DNA of 51,901 nucleotides, taken from Agathobacter sp. GTDB lineage: Bacteria > Bacillota > Clostridia > Lachnospirales > Lachnospiraceae. Below the pieces are notes generated by a model. That model saw nothing but the letters and a program-made list of their open reading frames with translations. It did not search any database and was not told the origin of the DNA. The stretch lies in contig JALEZW010000054.1 of assembly GCA_022772675.1 (NCBI GenBank), positions 1 through 51,901 of the forward strand, read 5' to 3'. A program made the position numbers and the translations under genes. Positions 1 through 9,911 of the stretch are shown piece after piece; within the stretch, counting starts at the first letter, position 1, and every line of letters starts with the position of its first letter.

Positions 1-113
1 TGCAGGAGCTTTTGCGACAGCGAAGCTCTGTTAAAGTGCACCATTTTTTCATCAATGATTCCTTACTCCATTCTCATCTGGCATCTCACAAGACTAAACA
101 GACACGCCTTCCC

Positions 114-311
114 TTAAGTTGACGGTAAATTGACCACATTGTTGTTCTGCACCTTTCCTGACACAGTATGACTGGTATCACCGGCTCCGCTTGAAGCAGA
201 AGACCCTCCTCCGATAATCAGTATAAGCAGAAGGCTGATCAGCACACACTTCCAGTAGTTCCGCTTAAATGAAATTTTTCCTCTTTCTTTTACCTGTGAA
301 CGTTTCCACAT
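114..311 (-). pseudogene. Truncated DUF975-like membrane protein
   Basis: The 65-residue product begins with MWKRSQVKERGK, followed by a basic stretch and NYWKC, then one hydrophobic segment (about residues 22-35) and a Gly/Ser-rich patch. This resembles the N-terminus of DUF975 integral membrane proteins, which normally exceed 200 residues, so I read it as a remnant. An upstream ATG at 332 is possible, but a GGAGG site at about 318-322 sits correctly before the ATG at 311, so I prefer the shorter start. No continuation was seen in the 113 bases to the window edge. Function unknown. Confidence 0.45.
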
Positions 312-416
312 AATGAAATCCTCCTTGTTCAATTGATACTGCTATCTTAACACGGATTTCTTAGGATAAAAATCGTTCAACCTTAACAGAACCTTAAAGT
401 TACACTGGACATTTAT

Positions 417-452
417 AAAAAAAGCGATATCCCATCACTGGAAAATCGCCCT
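417..452 (-). terminator. Rho-independent terminator after the SCP2-like gene
   Basis: On the minus strand a GCGAT/ATCGC stem with a short inner CC/GG pair is followed by a run of seven T, about 30 bases downstream of the SCP2-like stop codon. Confidence 0.65.
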
Positions 453-478
453 TTTCTGTAGTCCTGCCAAACATACGG

Positions 479-1132
479 TTATTTGCGTCTGCGTCTGTTC
501 TTTTTCTTGGTGCCTGTAACAGCAGCCCCTGCAGATGCAGCTTCTGCTGTTGTTGTTTCTGCAGATGCTGTCTCTTCTACTGTTGTTTCTTCCGGTGCCG
601 TTTCCTCTGCCTTTGTTTCTTCCGGTGTCGTTTCCTCTTTTGTTTCCACAGATGCCGTTTCCACAGATGCAGTCTCCGCTGCTGGCTTTTCTGCTTCCTT
701 TTCTACGGAAGCTGTTCCTTTTACCGCTGAGGTTACAGCTTTGGTCACTGCCTTTGCCACAGCAACTTTATCCCCAACCTTCTGGGCAACTGTTTTCTCC
801 TGCTTTGGCTTTTCGGTTACAATATCCTTCAGTAAAAGAGCCTTTCCAAGATCTCCCTCTGCGGAAAGTTTATTCTCATTATATGCATCCACAATATCCA
901 GTTTTCCCTCTGCAATGGCAATCAGATTCTGTGCAGAAATCGTAACCAGAATATCACGGTCATAATACTCATATGGCTCAACATAAATCTTTCCATTCAA
1001 AACTTCCAGATAAAGTGCTCCGTCTGCCTCACCGCGGACGTTAAACTGAATAGCGAGATGCTCCTTTACCTTGCTGGCATCGTATTTTCCATAAGCATCC
1101 TTTAATTTTGCAACTAATTCTTCATATGTCAT
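479..1132 (-). CDS. SCP2-like domain protein with low-complexity charged tail
   Basis: Residues 1 to about 105 resemble a bacterial SCP2 sterol-transfer-like fold (MTYEELVAKLKDAYGKYD, then a YLEVLNGKIYVEPYEYYDRD strand segment). This small hydrophobic-ligand-binding domain is found as a stand-alone protein in clostridia. From about residue 110 the sequence becomes Ala/Glu/Thr-rich with repeated VETAS and EETTPEE-like units and ends in a basic KKKNRRRRK. The tail is compositionally biased and probably disordered; it produces long meaningless frames on the opposite strand. No signal peptide, so probably cytoplasmic. The ligand is unknown. The domain call is by recall of the fold family. Confidence 0.6.
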   Translation of the reverse strand: MTYEELVAKLKDAYGKYDASKVKEHLAIQFNVRGEADGALYLEVLNGKIYVEPYEYYDRDILVTISAQNLIAIAEGKLDIVDAYNENKLSAEGDLGKALLLKDIVTEKPKQEKTVAQKVGDKVAVAKAVTKAVTSAVKGTASVEKEAEKPAAETASVETASVETKEETTPEETKAEETAPEETTVEETASAETTTAEAASAGAAVTGTKKKNRRRRK

Positions 1133-1389
1133 ATTCTCACGCTCCCTCTATATTTGATAAACAGTAGCTAATATTAAGTATAACTATTCCTCGGTTCTTG
1201 TCAAGTACAAGAATAATTGCTTCCAGCGGAAAGTACTGCTTTGTCACAGGTTCATGTGGAATCAGGCACAGACTGACCAACATCTCCCCCAGAATATCCA
1301 CACCGGTACACAGGCAATATTGGTCTTGTAGATTGCCACACTGTACCATCATTAATATGGTGAACCGACACTCCTGACTTCATAATAAA

Positions 1390-1432
1390 AGAGCAGACAA
1401 TAAACGCTACAAACATCCTTGTCTGCTCTTTT
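1390..1432 (-). terminator. Terminator of the groESL-lon operon
   Basis: Perfect stem AGAGCAGACAA / TTGTCTGCTCT with a loop of about 18 bases and T-rich sequence on both sides, so it could work in either direction. It lies 45 bases downstream of the lon stop. Confidence 0.8.
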
Positions 1433-1437
1433 AATTA

Positions 1438-1465
1438 TAATGATATGAGGGTCAAAAGGTATTTT
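1438..1465. repeat. Solitary terminal half of the GAGGGTCAAAAGG repeat
   Basis: The stretch TGATATGAGGGTCAAAAGGT matches the left end of the 284-bp copy at 22735-23018. Only this end is present, immediately after the terminator and just beyond the lon stop codon. Confidence 0.75.
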
Positions 1466-1474
1466 ACCATGCTC

Positions 1475-3751
1475 CTACTCACAACATAATTCCAGTTCTT
1501 TCAGCACTTGGTCACATGTGTGAACGCTGACGATGTTAAGCTTTTCTTTCACCTCTTCCGCTACGTCCTCCAAGTCATCCAGATTTTCCTCCGGAATAAA
1601 TACCTGTGTTACTCCGGCGCGAACCGCTGCCATCAGTTTCTCCGGGAGACCCCCGATAGGCATAACATTTCCCTGCAGGGAAACCTCGCCTGTCATGGCG
1701 ACCTTAGGACTGACTGCCCGCCCTGTGACCAGAGAACTGATTGCTGTGGTCAGCGTGATTCCTGCGGAGGGGCCGTCCTTGGGCACTGCGCCTGCCGGTA
1801 CATGGATATGCAGATCGTTTTCCTTAAAGACATCTGCTTTCTCCGGATATTTTGACTTGACCAGGCTCACCGCAATCTGGACGGATTCCTTCATCACATC
1901 TCCCAGCTGGCCGGTTATGATAACCTTGCCGTCACCCTTGGTAAACAGGGCTTCGATAAACAGAATATCTCCCCCTGCCTGGGTCCATGCCAGTCCGGTC
2001 ACAACACCCGGATTCTTTTTACCGCTTACCTTATCATGATGGATTGGCTGGCGGTCCAGATATTCCTTCAAATTCTTGTCCGTAACAGAAATCTTTTCCT
2101 CTTCGCCCCGGACAATTTGTACCGCAGCTACGCGGCAAAGGGTTTCCAGCCGCTTTTTCAGCCCACGGACTCCGGCTTCCATGGTGTAATCTGCAATCAG
2201 GCTGTGTAATGCTTTACCGGAAATTTTCAGATTACTCTTTTTGATTCCGCTGTCCTTCATCACCTTCGGGAGCAGATGCTTTTTGGCAATCTGCATCTTC
2301 TCGCTCTCCGTATACCCCTGGAATTCAATAACCTCCATACGGTTAAGGAGCGGCTCCGGTATGGTGTCCGTGCTGTTTGCCGTACAGATAAAAAGAACAT
2401 CCGACAGGTCATAGGGCACGTTCATGTAATGGTCGGTAAAAGTGGAATTCTGTTCCGGATCTAACACCTCAAGCAGTGCTGAAGACGGATCTCCGTCATA
2501 TGCCTTAACCAGCTTATCCACTTCATCCAGTACCATAACAGGATTTGACACGCCGCTGCGCTTAATTCCTTCCATAATCCGTCCCGGCATGGCACCTACA
2601 TAGGTTCTCCTGTGTCCGCGGATTTCTGCCTCATCACGGATTCCGCCTAAACTTACCCGCACGTATTTCCGGCCGAGAGCATCTGCCACGCTTTTACCGA
2701 TACTGGTCTTACCGGTTCCCGGTGCCCCCACAAACAGGAGAATCGAGCCGGACTGTTTTTTATTTAATGCCATTACCGCAATCTGTTGAATGATACGCTC
2801 CTTCGGCTTCTTTAACCCGTAGTGGTCTTTGTCAAGAATCTCTTCCGCCTTGTTTAAATCAATGGGCTGATACTCCTCTTTTTTCCAGGAAAGACTTGTC
2901 ACAAAATCCAGATAGTCGTAGAGCATACCGTATTCATGGCTGTTCTCCCCCTCCTGTCTGATGCGGTTCAAAATCTTTTCTGCCTCTTTTTTCGCCGTAT
3001 CGTTCATACCGGAATCCGCAATCTTTAACTCAAATCTGCGGATATCAGACACGCTTTCCGGGTGCATCTCATCCAGTTCCTTTTTCAGAACCTCAATCTG
3101 CTTTTTGATAGCCTCTTCCCGGTACAGCTTCTCGTTCTTATCATTCTGCTTCTGCTTTGCTTCCTCCGAGACATTGGAAACCTCAATCAGCTCATAGATT
3201 GCCGTCTTCATCATTTCATGGCGCTTTGAGTGCTCATCCGTCTCCATAATCCGGTATTTTTCCTCATTCTCCAGATACAGATAACGGGAAAGGGATGCTG
3301 TCATCTCATCAAGGGAATGCCAGTTCATAATATAATTTCTGGCAACAATTCCCCACTGATAGCGGCTCACATATTTAAGCAGTTTTGAACGGATTTCCTG
3401 ATACTCTTCCCTGACGGCTTCGGCATCTTCATCTTCAATTTCCTCACGCTTTGAATATTCCAGATTGTAAACGCCGTCCTCTATCTGTATCCTGTCAAAA
3501 TTGACCCGGTCCGTTACTTTTACTGCAACATTTCCATTTTCATCAATCGCATCTACGAATCCGACTGCTCCCACCGGATAGAAATCCTCCGGGGTAACCC
3601 CGGAGAGTTTCTTATCCTCCTTCAGCATGAGAAAAACAATCTCTTCCTGTTCCTCAGCCTGTTTTTCGGAAATCTCATGGAAAAAATCCTTTTGAAAATA
3701 ATAGGTTACTCCCGGTACAATGACCAGTCCATAAAACGGTACATGAATCAT
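1475..3751 (-). CDS. lon: ATP-dependent protease Lon
   Basis: Lon degrades misfolded and selected regulatory proteins in the cytoplasm as a homohexamer. The 758-residue product has the expected order: N-terminal substrate-binding LON domain (about 1-190), a coiled linker (190-290), AAA+ module with Walker A GAPGTGKTS at 342-350 and Walker B VMVLDEVDKL at 405-414, then the S16 protease domain with DGPSAG (catalytic Ser662) and Lys705 in the LPEKLMAA segment. All key residues are present. The ATG follows the groEL stop by one base with no clear separate ribosome site, so translation is probably coupled to groEL. This places Lon under the upstream CIRCE element. Confidence 0.95.
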   Translation of the reverse strand: MIHVPFYGLVIVPGVTYYFQKDFFHEISEKQAEEQEEIVFLMLKEDKKLSGVTPEDFYPVGAVGFVDAIDENGNVAVKVTDRVNFDRIQIEDGVYNLEYSKREEIEDEDAEAVREEYQEIRSKLLKYVSRYQWGIVARNYIMNWHSLDEMTASLSRYLYLENEEKYRIMETDEHSKRHEMMKTAIYELIEVSNVSEEAKQKQNDKNEKLYREEAIKKQIEVLKKELDEMHPESVSDIRRFELKIADSGMNDTAKKEAEKILNRIRQEGENSHEYGMLYDYLDFVTSLSWKKEEYQPIDLNKAEEILDKDHYGLKKPKERIIQQIAVMALNKKQSGSILLFVGAPGTGKTSIGKSVADALGRKYVRVSLGGIRDEAEIRGHRRTYVGAMPGRIMEGIKRSGVSNPVMVLDEVDKLVKAYDGDPSSALLEVLDPEQNSTFTDHYMNVPYDLSDVLFICTANSTDTIPEPLLNRMEVIEFQGYTESEKMQIAKKHLLPKVMKDSGIKKSNLKISGKALHSLIADYTMEAGVRGLKKRLETLCRVAAVQIVRGEEEKISVTDKNLKEYLDRQPIHHDKVSGKKNPGVVTGLAWTQAGGDILFIEALFTKGDGKVIITGQLGDVMKESVQIAVSLVKSKYPEKADVFKENDLHIHVPAGAVPKDGPSAGITLTTAISSLVTGRAVSPKVAMTGEVSLQGNVMPIGGLPEKLMAAVRAGVTQVFIPEENLDDLEDVAEEVKEKLNIVSVHTCDQVLKELELCCE

Positions 3752-3752
3752 A

Positions 3753-5390
<1,638 letters not shown>

Positions 5391-5400
5391 TCAGCCTTAC

Positions 5401-5661
5401 TTATTTCACAATTGCAATAATGTCTTTCTGATCAACGATTGTGTACTCTTCTTCCTGATATTTCACTTCTGTTCCTGCGTACTCTGTGTAGATGACCTTG
5501 TCACCTTCCTTAACCTGATCAACGTCCGGCCCCACCGAAACAACAACTGCTGCCTGCGGCTTCTCCTTTGCACTGTCTGGAAGAATGATGCCTGATTTTG
5601 TCTTCTCCTCTGCTTCCTGCTGCTTTAAAACTACCCTGTCTCCTAATGGTTTCATACTCAT
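5401..5661 (-). CDS. groS: 10-kDa co-chaperonin GroES
   Basis: The 86-residue product begins MSMKPLGDRVVLKQQEAEEKTKSGI, with the mobile-loop region (KTKSGIILPDSA) that docks on GroEL, and ends in the conserved DIIAIVK strand. It is the heptameric lid of the chaperonin. Slightly shorter than the usual 94 residues. Translation may start at the first ATG or at the third codon (MKPLGDR), which is where homologues usually begin; an AGGCAGG ribosome site precedes both. It is the first gene of the CIRCE-controlled groES-groEL-lon unit. Confidence 0.95.
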   Translation of the reverse strand: MSMKPLGDRVVLKQQEAEEKTKSGIILPDSAKEKPQAAVVVSVGPDVDQVKEGDKVIYTEYAGTEVKYQEEEYTIVDQKDIIAIVK

Positions 5662-5685
5662 GTTCTTTTACCTGCCTTTCTTCTG

Positions 5686-5754
5686 TTAGCAATCATTAGC
5701 TGCGAGTGCTAATAAAACTATCTGTTATTATAGTCCGAAAAAGCAGAATGTCAA
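5686..5754 (-). promoter_or_regulatory. groESL promoter with CIRCE operator
   Basis: On the minus strand, TTGACA (5754-5749) and TATAAT (5732-5727) are separated by 16 bases. Just downstream is an inverted repeat TTAGCAATC-N9-GAGTGCTAA (5686-5712), which matches the HrcA-binding CIRCE consensus with one mismatch in one arm. HrcA repression relieved by heat is the established mode for this element. Confidence 0.93.
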
Positions 5755-5805
5755 CATACTTTATACTTTTTTTATATTTACTTTTTTAATTGCAAAAATG
5801 TCGGT

Positions 5806-6015
5806 TTGAATGTCGGTGTAAATGTCGGTTTGAATAAAGCAGAAAAGGCTGTTTTGGGATTGCTAATCGAAGATTCGGATAGAACTGCCGATATGATTGC
5901 GACAGAGATAGGAGTTACAAAACGTACCATTGAGCGTACTTTTGTCAGTCTTCAAAAAAAAGAAAAAATAGAACGTATAGGGTCTGGGCGTGATGGGATG
6001 TGGGTTGTCATTTAA
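5806..6015 (+). pseudogene. C-terminal winged-helix remnant of an AlbA_2/AAA_4-type regulator
   Basis: The 69 residues start with a repetitive NVGVNVGLN segment and continue into a helix-turn-helix (KAVLGLLIEDSDRTADMI, VTKRTIERTF). Short NVGVN repeats followed by a winged helix are typical of the C-terminal end of AlbA_2/ATP-binding 'divergent AAA' regulators and some Fic proteins. No ribosome site precedes it and there is no upstream catalytic part, so I read it as a decayed 3' end. A comparable remnant with a different linker lies at 50206-50748. Confidence 0.55.
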
Positions 6016-6039
6016 AAATGTGGCTCACGCTCTTAAGAA

Positions 6040-6273
6040 TCAGGAACGAAACAGGCACCCGGACCGCCCCGGCATATCATCATCTTTTACATAACGGGCA
6101 TTGAACTCCATCGTTATCTCCCGAAGTTCCTTTTCCCCATCAATGTAGGGCTGGTACATCTCTGCCAGCCCGAGTGCACACCCGTCGCAGCTGGCCTCAA
6201 TATTTCCGAGAGATTCCGCCACGATCTGCTCCCGCTCCTCTTTTGTAGTTTCAGAAATTAAATACCCTGCCAT
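6040..6273 (-). CDS. Small Cys-containing hypothetical protein
   Basis: The 77-residue product MAGYLISETTKEEREQIV... contains a CDGC pair near residues 29-32 and one Cys near the end. It has a good ribosome site (AGGGAGGATATC) before the ATG and an amino-acid composition typical of a real cytoplasmic protein. The CxxC could bind metal or be redox active; this is inference. It is followed by no obvious partner; the next upstream gene is the flavin reductase-rubredoxin across a 160-bp palindrome. I do not recognise the family by name. Confidence 0.6.
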   Translation of the reverse strand: MAGYLISETTKEEREQIVAESLGNIEASCDGCALGLAEMYQPYIDGEKELREITMEFNARYVKDDDMPGRSGCLFRS

Positions 6274-6343
6274 GATATCCTCCCTTTTTCTCCTGTATTG
6301 CAGCTACTGCAGACAGCAGGCTCAGAATCATCTGATCGTGCCA

Positions 6344-6503
6344 GTACACCGAGTAAAAAGTTTCTAGTGTATTGAACGAGGATGCGGTTTCGAGAGTGCA
6401 GGTCAAAAAACGAAGGCGTAGCGGGCTACGTCGAGGCTTTTTGACCTGTGCTATCGGAATCGCAGACCGTTCATATGCGCCAGTTACTTTTTATTCGGTG
6501 TAC
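6344..6503. repeat. 160-bp imperfect palindromic element
   Basis: The two ends, GTACACCGAGTAAAAAGT and ACTTTTTATTCGGTGTAC, are inverted repeats with one mismatch. Complementarity continues inward with mismatches (for example CAGGTCAAAAA against TTTTTGACCTG) to a centre near 6424 (GGCGTAGC / GCTACGTC). The whole unit could fold as one long hairpin. Its right end abuts the flavin reductase stop codon (6503-6505), so it may also end transcription. Non-autonomous MITE-like element or long hairpin repeat. Confidence 0.75.
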
Positions 6504-7123
6504 TAGCTCTCATATACCGGCTCGAAATCCTCCGGACCGTGCCCACACACCGGACAGCTGAAATCTTTTGGAAGCTCACTTCCCTCATACACATAATTGC
6601 AGATTTTGCATCGCCAGCCGACAATTTTCTTATCTGCATCTGCCTTCTTCGGCTTTGGCTTGACATTGCTCTGATATTCTGCATAGGTCAAAGGTGCCTG
6701 CTCTGACAAAACCTTTGCATCCACAACCTCCGCGATGAACAGTGTATGGCTCTCCAGGTTCTGGCTGCTTACCACTTTACAGCTGATATAGGCGCAGGTC
6801 TGCCATCCCAGATAGGGAATCCCCTCTTTATCCACCGGACATTTGATGTCCGCAAACTTATCCACATCCCTGCCGGACTGAAACCCGAAATGCTTAATGG
6901 TCTCAAAGGTGGCAGTCTGGTCAAGAAGACTTAAGGTAAAAACTCCGCTCTCCTTAATCAGGTCGCAGGTGTAGTTGCTGTTCAACACAGAAATCGCAAC
7001 CCTTGTGGGGCTGTTTGCCACCTGCATGCAGGTATTGGTGATACAGCCGTTTACCTTATCTCCTGCCTTTGTGGCCAGCATAAATACTCCGTAGCTCAAA
7101 CTATATAGTGCTTTCTTATCCAT
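6503..7123 (-). CDS. Flavin reductase domain fused to rubredoxin (high-molecular-weight rubredoxin type)
   Basis: Residues 1-150 form a flavin-reductase-like FMN-binding domain (YSLSYGVFMLATKAGDKVNGC, then the NSPTRVAISV strand). Residues 168-203 are a compact rubredoxin with iron ligands Cys172, Cys175, Cys190 and Cys193 (CKIC...CPVC). The spacing between the Cys pairs is short, as in rubrerythrin-type rubredoxins. Such NAD(P)H:rubredoxin-like fusions (Hrb of acetogens) pass electrons to flavodiiron proteins for oxygen or NO detoxification in anaerobes. That role is inferred by homology; no flavodiiron gene is nearby. The gene appears monocistronic. Confidence 0.85.
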   Translation of the reverse strand: MDKKALYSLSYGVFMLATKAGDKVNGCITNTCMQVANSPTRVAISVLNSNYTCDLIKESGVFTLSLLDQTATFETIKHFGFQSGRDVDKFADIKCPVDKEGIPYLGWQTCAYISCKVVSSQNLESHTLFIAEVVDAKVLSEQAPLTYAEYQSNVKPKPKKADADKKIVGWRCKICNYVYEGSELPKDFSCPVCGHGPEDFEPVYES

Positions 7124-7251
7124 AAAATACCTCCTTCTGATTTCGAAATGAAATCAATCATTTTTTCACTGCAAATTGCGCAGCTGTGCAATTTCATCCT
7201 TATATGGTGCCCACGTATGCTTTGGATCAAGCGGATTTTATAAGAAAAAAA

Positions 7252-7563
7252 TTATTTTAACTTTTCATAATCCTGCAGTTCATGATAAATTCGGTCAACA
7301 CGAACAATATTTTCATCAATTGCAAATAACATTAGATAATTGTGTCTGCGAAATCTTATTTTTCTATATCCCAATTCCGCCAGCTCTGGTTCATCGCATA
7401 AACGAATATTGTCCGCTACAAGTGCCAATTGTTCACAGGTCTCATCAAAATCATCTAATAAATGACGGAAAGCCTGCTCATTTTTTAATACAATCCCCAC
7501 ATAATACAATATTTTATCAAACTGTTCTTCAGCTGATTTTGTTACTACTACCCTATAAGCCAT
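7252..7563 (-). CDS. RelE/ParE-family toxin
   Basis: The 103-residue product has the RelE/ParE pattern: MAYRVVVTKSAEEQFDKILYYV at the start, a central ELGYRKIRFRRHNYLMLF strand pair and a C-terminal VRVDRIYHELQDYEKLK (the xRIYH motif typical of the ParE/RelE fold). These toxins cleave mRNA at the ribosome or inhibit gyrase; sequence alone does not tell which. It overlaps the upstream antitoxin by 11 bases, the usual order antitoxin then toxin. Confidence 0.85.
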   Translation of the reverse strand: MAYRVVVTKSAEEQFDKILYYVGIVLKNEQAFRHLLDDFDETCEQLALVADNIRLCDEPELAELGYRKIRFRRHNYLMLFAIDENIVRVDRIYHELQDYEKLK

Positions 7564-7780
7564 ACTTTTCTCTCATTCTCGCTGACACATCCTTTGCATC
7601 ACAATATTGTCCATTTGCATATTGTCGCTGAGATACCTCTAATTCCTCCATAAATTGATTTTTTGTAATTGATTGATTATTTCTTAAAATAATAAACTGC
7701 CGAACTATCTGTTGGACTATCAATAGCTCATCTTCTGTACAATTTTCCATCAATGATACTGTTGCTTCTAATGTGCTCAT
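7553..7780 (-). CDS. Antitoxin partner of the ParE/RelE-like toxin
   Basis: I start the gene at MSTLEATVSLMENCTEDELL, because AAAGGGTG lies seven bases before this ATG and the longer frame upstream has no ribosome site. The 75-residue product is acidic and helical, with a C-terminal toxin-binding-like stretch (QYANGQYCDAKDVSARMREKYG). Its role is inferred mainly from position: it precedes and overlaps a RelE/ParE toxin by 11 bases. It would neutralise the toxin and autorepress the pair. Confidence 0.7.
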   Translation of the reverse strand: MSTLEATVSLMENCTEDELLIVQQIVRQFIILRNNQSITKNQFMEELEVSQRQYANGQYCDAKDVSARMREKYGL

Positions 7781-7865
7781 ATAATCACACCCTTTCAAAA
7801 TCAGTCTAACACACAACTCTTCCCTTTTCAACAACGCTATAAACATTCAAAACAGCTTAACAGGA

Positions 7866-8789
7866 TCATCGTTTTTTTTTACTGAATTTCAATTCTCTTA
7901 GTGCTGTGTCCACCGCCCCTTCATCCATGCGGCATTCCAGACGGTACACCGGTATTTCCTGACACAGTCTCATGGCAAACTCCACAGCTGCAAGCTTAAA
8001 TCTGTCATTCCATAAATTAATGGTCAGCTCGGAAAAAACAGCCTGGAAAGCTTCCTCATCTGTCATAACGCTCACCCGGTTCACATCCGATTTCTGCACC
8101 CGGAAAATAATGGAAAGAGGAAGGCTTCTATTGGTAAAAACACCGGAAGAACCGGCAATGGGAAGTCCGTGACACAGATACCCATCCTTTGTTTTTTCCA
8201 AAACCGCCCGGTCCCCATTTATCATTTCTGCACCGGCATATTGTTCCCAGAGTAAGCCCTGGGTAGTTTTTCCACCACCGGATGGTGCAGAAAAAAGAAC
8301 CCCATGCCCTTTATAATCCACATAGGCACAGTGAAACAGAAATTTCCCAAACTGAAATAATATCCTCTCGAAACCTGCCGCATTAAAAATACCAAAAGAA
8401 TTTTTAAAATAGGCAGATGCTGCCGGGGCATAGTGAAGCTGCAGCTCATTTTTCGGTTCAATCCAGTTCCACGCTGCCACTCCCGTTGTAAAAATAATAT
8501 GAAACAGATGCAGACAACGGTCATTTACCTGATAAACCCGGTTCATTTCATTTTCAAAAACGAGAGTACCGGTGACTTTCGGCATGTATTCATCTGCAAT
8601 CAGATGTATCTCATAATGCGTACTCTGATTATTTTCACGCATGGCTGTCGTCACGGGACAGGAATCCCTCTCTGTCTCCCCATCTTCCGCCACCGGCTCC
8701 CGGTACAGCGCAAATGCCTCCGTGTCGGTCACCTCAATCGGTGCATCCACAATAATGGAAATCCCCGCAATCCGGTACTGATATCTCAA
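7866..8789 (-). CDS. HPr-kinase-like protein of the RiPP operon
   Basis: The 307-residue product has a P-loop APSGGGKTT at 168-176 and a downstream INGDRAVLEK segment, the arrangement of the HprK-like kinases found in lasso-peptide and PqqD-associated clusters. It lacks the N-terminal regulatory domain of true HPr kinase. In paeninodin-type lasso clusters such a kinase phosphorylates the C-terminal Ser of the precursor; the precursor here also ends in Ser, so the same role is plausible (inference). The start codon is TTG, with AGAGAGGG and AGGA upstream. It overlaps the radical SAM gene by 56 bases and is the last gene of the operon. Confidence 0.8.
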   Translation of the reverse strand: MRYQYRIAGISIIVDAPIEVTDTEAFALYREPVAEDGETERDSCPVTTAMRENNQSTHYEIHLIADEYMPKVTGTLVFENEMNRVYQVNDRCLHLFHIIFTTGVAAWNWIEPKNELQLHYAPAASAYFKNSFGIFNAAGFERILFQFGKFLFHCAYVDYKGHGVLFSAPSGGGKTTQGLLWEQYAGAEMINGDRAVLEKTKDGYLCHGLPIAGSSGVFTNRSLPLSIIFRVQKSDVNRVSVMTDEEAFQAVFSELTINLWNDRFKLAAVEFAMRLCQEIPVYRLECRMDEGAVDTALRELKFSKKKR

Positions 8790-9888
8790 TTCCTGAACCC
8801 TCTCTCTTTAAAATATACGCAAGTTCTCTGCAGTATTCACACAGATATTCCGGAGCCCGGTCATGAGTTCCTGTCTCCTGATATACGGCAGCCTTGCAAA
8901 CGGGACAAACTGCCTGTTTCCGGCAGGATTTACATTTCTCCGGTACCGGTAGTGCTCTCATTTTTTCTGACATTTCTTCCCATGCCTCTATAAAGGTATG
9001 CTCCCTTAGGGATACCTGAATGCTGTCAAACATAATACAGGGCTGTAAAAAGCCCTCCCGGTTCACCGCAAATAAACATTTACCGGCACGGCACTCATGG
9101 AAATCCGGTTTCCACTCCGTCTGCTTTTCCATCTGCTCCAGCATATAGGCATTTGCTGCCGCATTTTTCCGAAATGACTGCAGACCCTCCATCACGATTT
9201 TGTTATAACAGACTGCATTTGCCGCGTCAAAAGCACTCAGCCTGTAATCCGAATGTCCTGTCCCTTTTCCCTCACACCTGCTCCTGGTGGGAAAAATATA
9301 GGCAGTGGTGTGAAGCACCAGACCGTGCTCTGCCGCAAACCGGTGCATTTCCTGAAGTTCCCCAATATTTTCCGGAACTAAGACAGCATTCAGATAAACA
9401 TTAAAGCCCGCTGCCAGAAGAAGCTCAATTGCATTTTTCACCCGGTCAAAACCATTTTTTATCCCACAGAGTTTTTCGTAAGTCCCGTTGGTGGCCCCAT
9501 ACAGAGAAATATTGATTTTTGTGGGCACATATTTCTTAAACCACTGCACGCGCTTCTCATCAATCAATGTCCCGTTGGTATTAAAGGATATGAGAAATCC
9601 CATCTGCGTAAGCTCCGCCATCAGACTGTCAATCTCCGGATATAAAAGTGTCTCCCCACCAGTCAGGGAAAGCACCAGTGTCCCTGACTCTTTCATCTGT
9701 TTTGCCGTCTCAATCCAAAAAGAAGCCGGAAGAAGTTTTCCGGCATTGCTGCTGTCCTCTTCCGGCTTATGTACATAACACATATGACATTTTAAATTGC
9801 AGACCGGCGTCAGTTCAAACTGCCCGGACATGGGGATATGCTCTTTTTCTGCCTTCCCGGCAAGCCCTGTTAAAAAAGACATCTCCAT
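8734..9888 (-). CDS. Radical SAM/SPASM RiPP maturase
   Basis: The 384-residue enzyme has the radical SAM cluster motif CNLKCHMC (Cys30, Cys34, Cys37), the SAM-contacting GGE at 77-79, and a C-terminal SPASM domain with Cys266, 271, 284, 319, 322, 328, 331, 350 and 353 for auxiliary Fe-S clusters. SPASM enzymes of this size install thioether, C-C or related crosslinks in ribosomal peptides. A short extra tail carries three more Cys (374, 380, 382), partly inside the overlap with the kinase gene. It lies 23 bases after the precursor gene. The chemistry is not deducible from sequence; a thioether at one of three precursor Cys is possible. Confidence 0.9.
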   Translation of the reverse strand: MEMSFLTGLAGKAEKEHIPMSGQFELTPVCNLKCHMCYVHKPEEDSSNAGKLLPASFWIETAKQMKESGTLVLSLTGGETLLYPEIDSLMAELTQMGFLISFNTNGTLIDEKRVQWFKKYVPTKINISLYGATNGTYEKLCGIKNGFDRVKNAIELLLAAGFNVYLNAVLVPENIGELQEMHRFAAEHGLVLHTTAYIFPTRSRCEGKGTGHSDYRLSAFDAANAVCYNKIVMEGLQSFRKNAAANAYMLEQMEKQTEWKPDFHECRAGKCLFAVNREGFLQPCIMFDSIQVSLREHTFIEAWEEMSEKMRALPVPEKCKSCRKQAVCPVCKAAVYQETGTHDRAPEYLCEYCRELAYILKREGSGIEISVPDCGDFHYCGCTD

Positions 9889-9911
9889 AGAACTGTGTCC
9901 TTTCCAAATGG

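Larger units (their letters stand above)
1138..1474. other. Intergenic stretch between lon and the SCP2-like gene
   Basis: These 337 bases carry a strong bidirectional hairpin (1390-1432) and one half-copy of the interspersed repeat (1438-1465). A 71-codon minus-strand frame (1137-1352) has no ribosome site at a usable distance and resembles nothing I know, so I do not call it a gene. Confidence 0.6.

Noticed and set aside
483..965. Plus-strand Ser/Val-rich protein of 160 residues
   Set aside because: It is the complement of the low-complexity tail of the SCP2-like gene; repeats in the tail keep the opposite frame open.
1137..1352. 71-codon minus-strand gene
   Set aside because: There is no ribosome site at a usable distance, no recognisable family and it ends at the SCP2-like start region.
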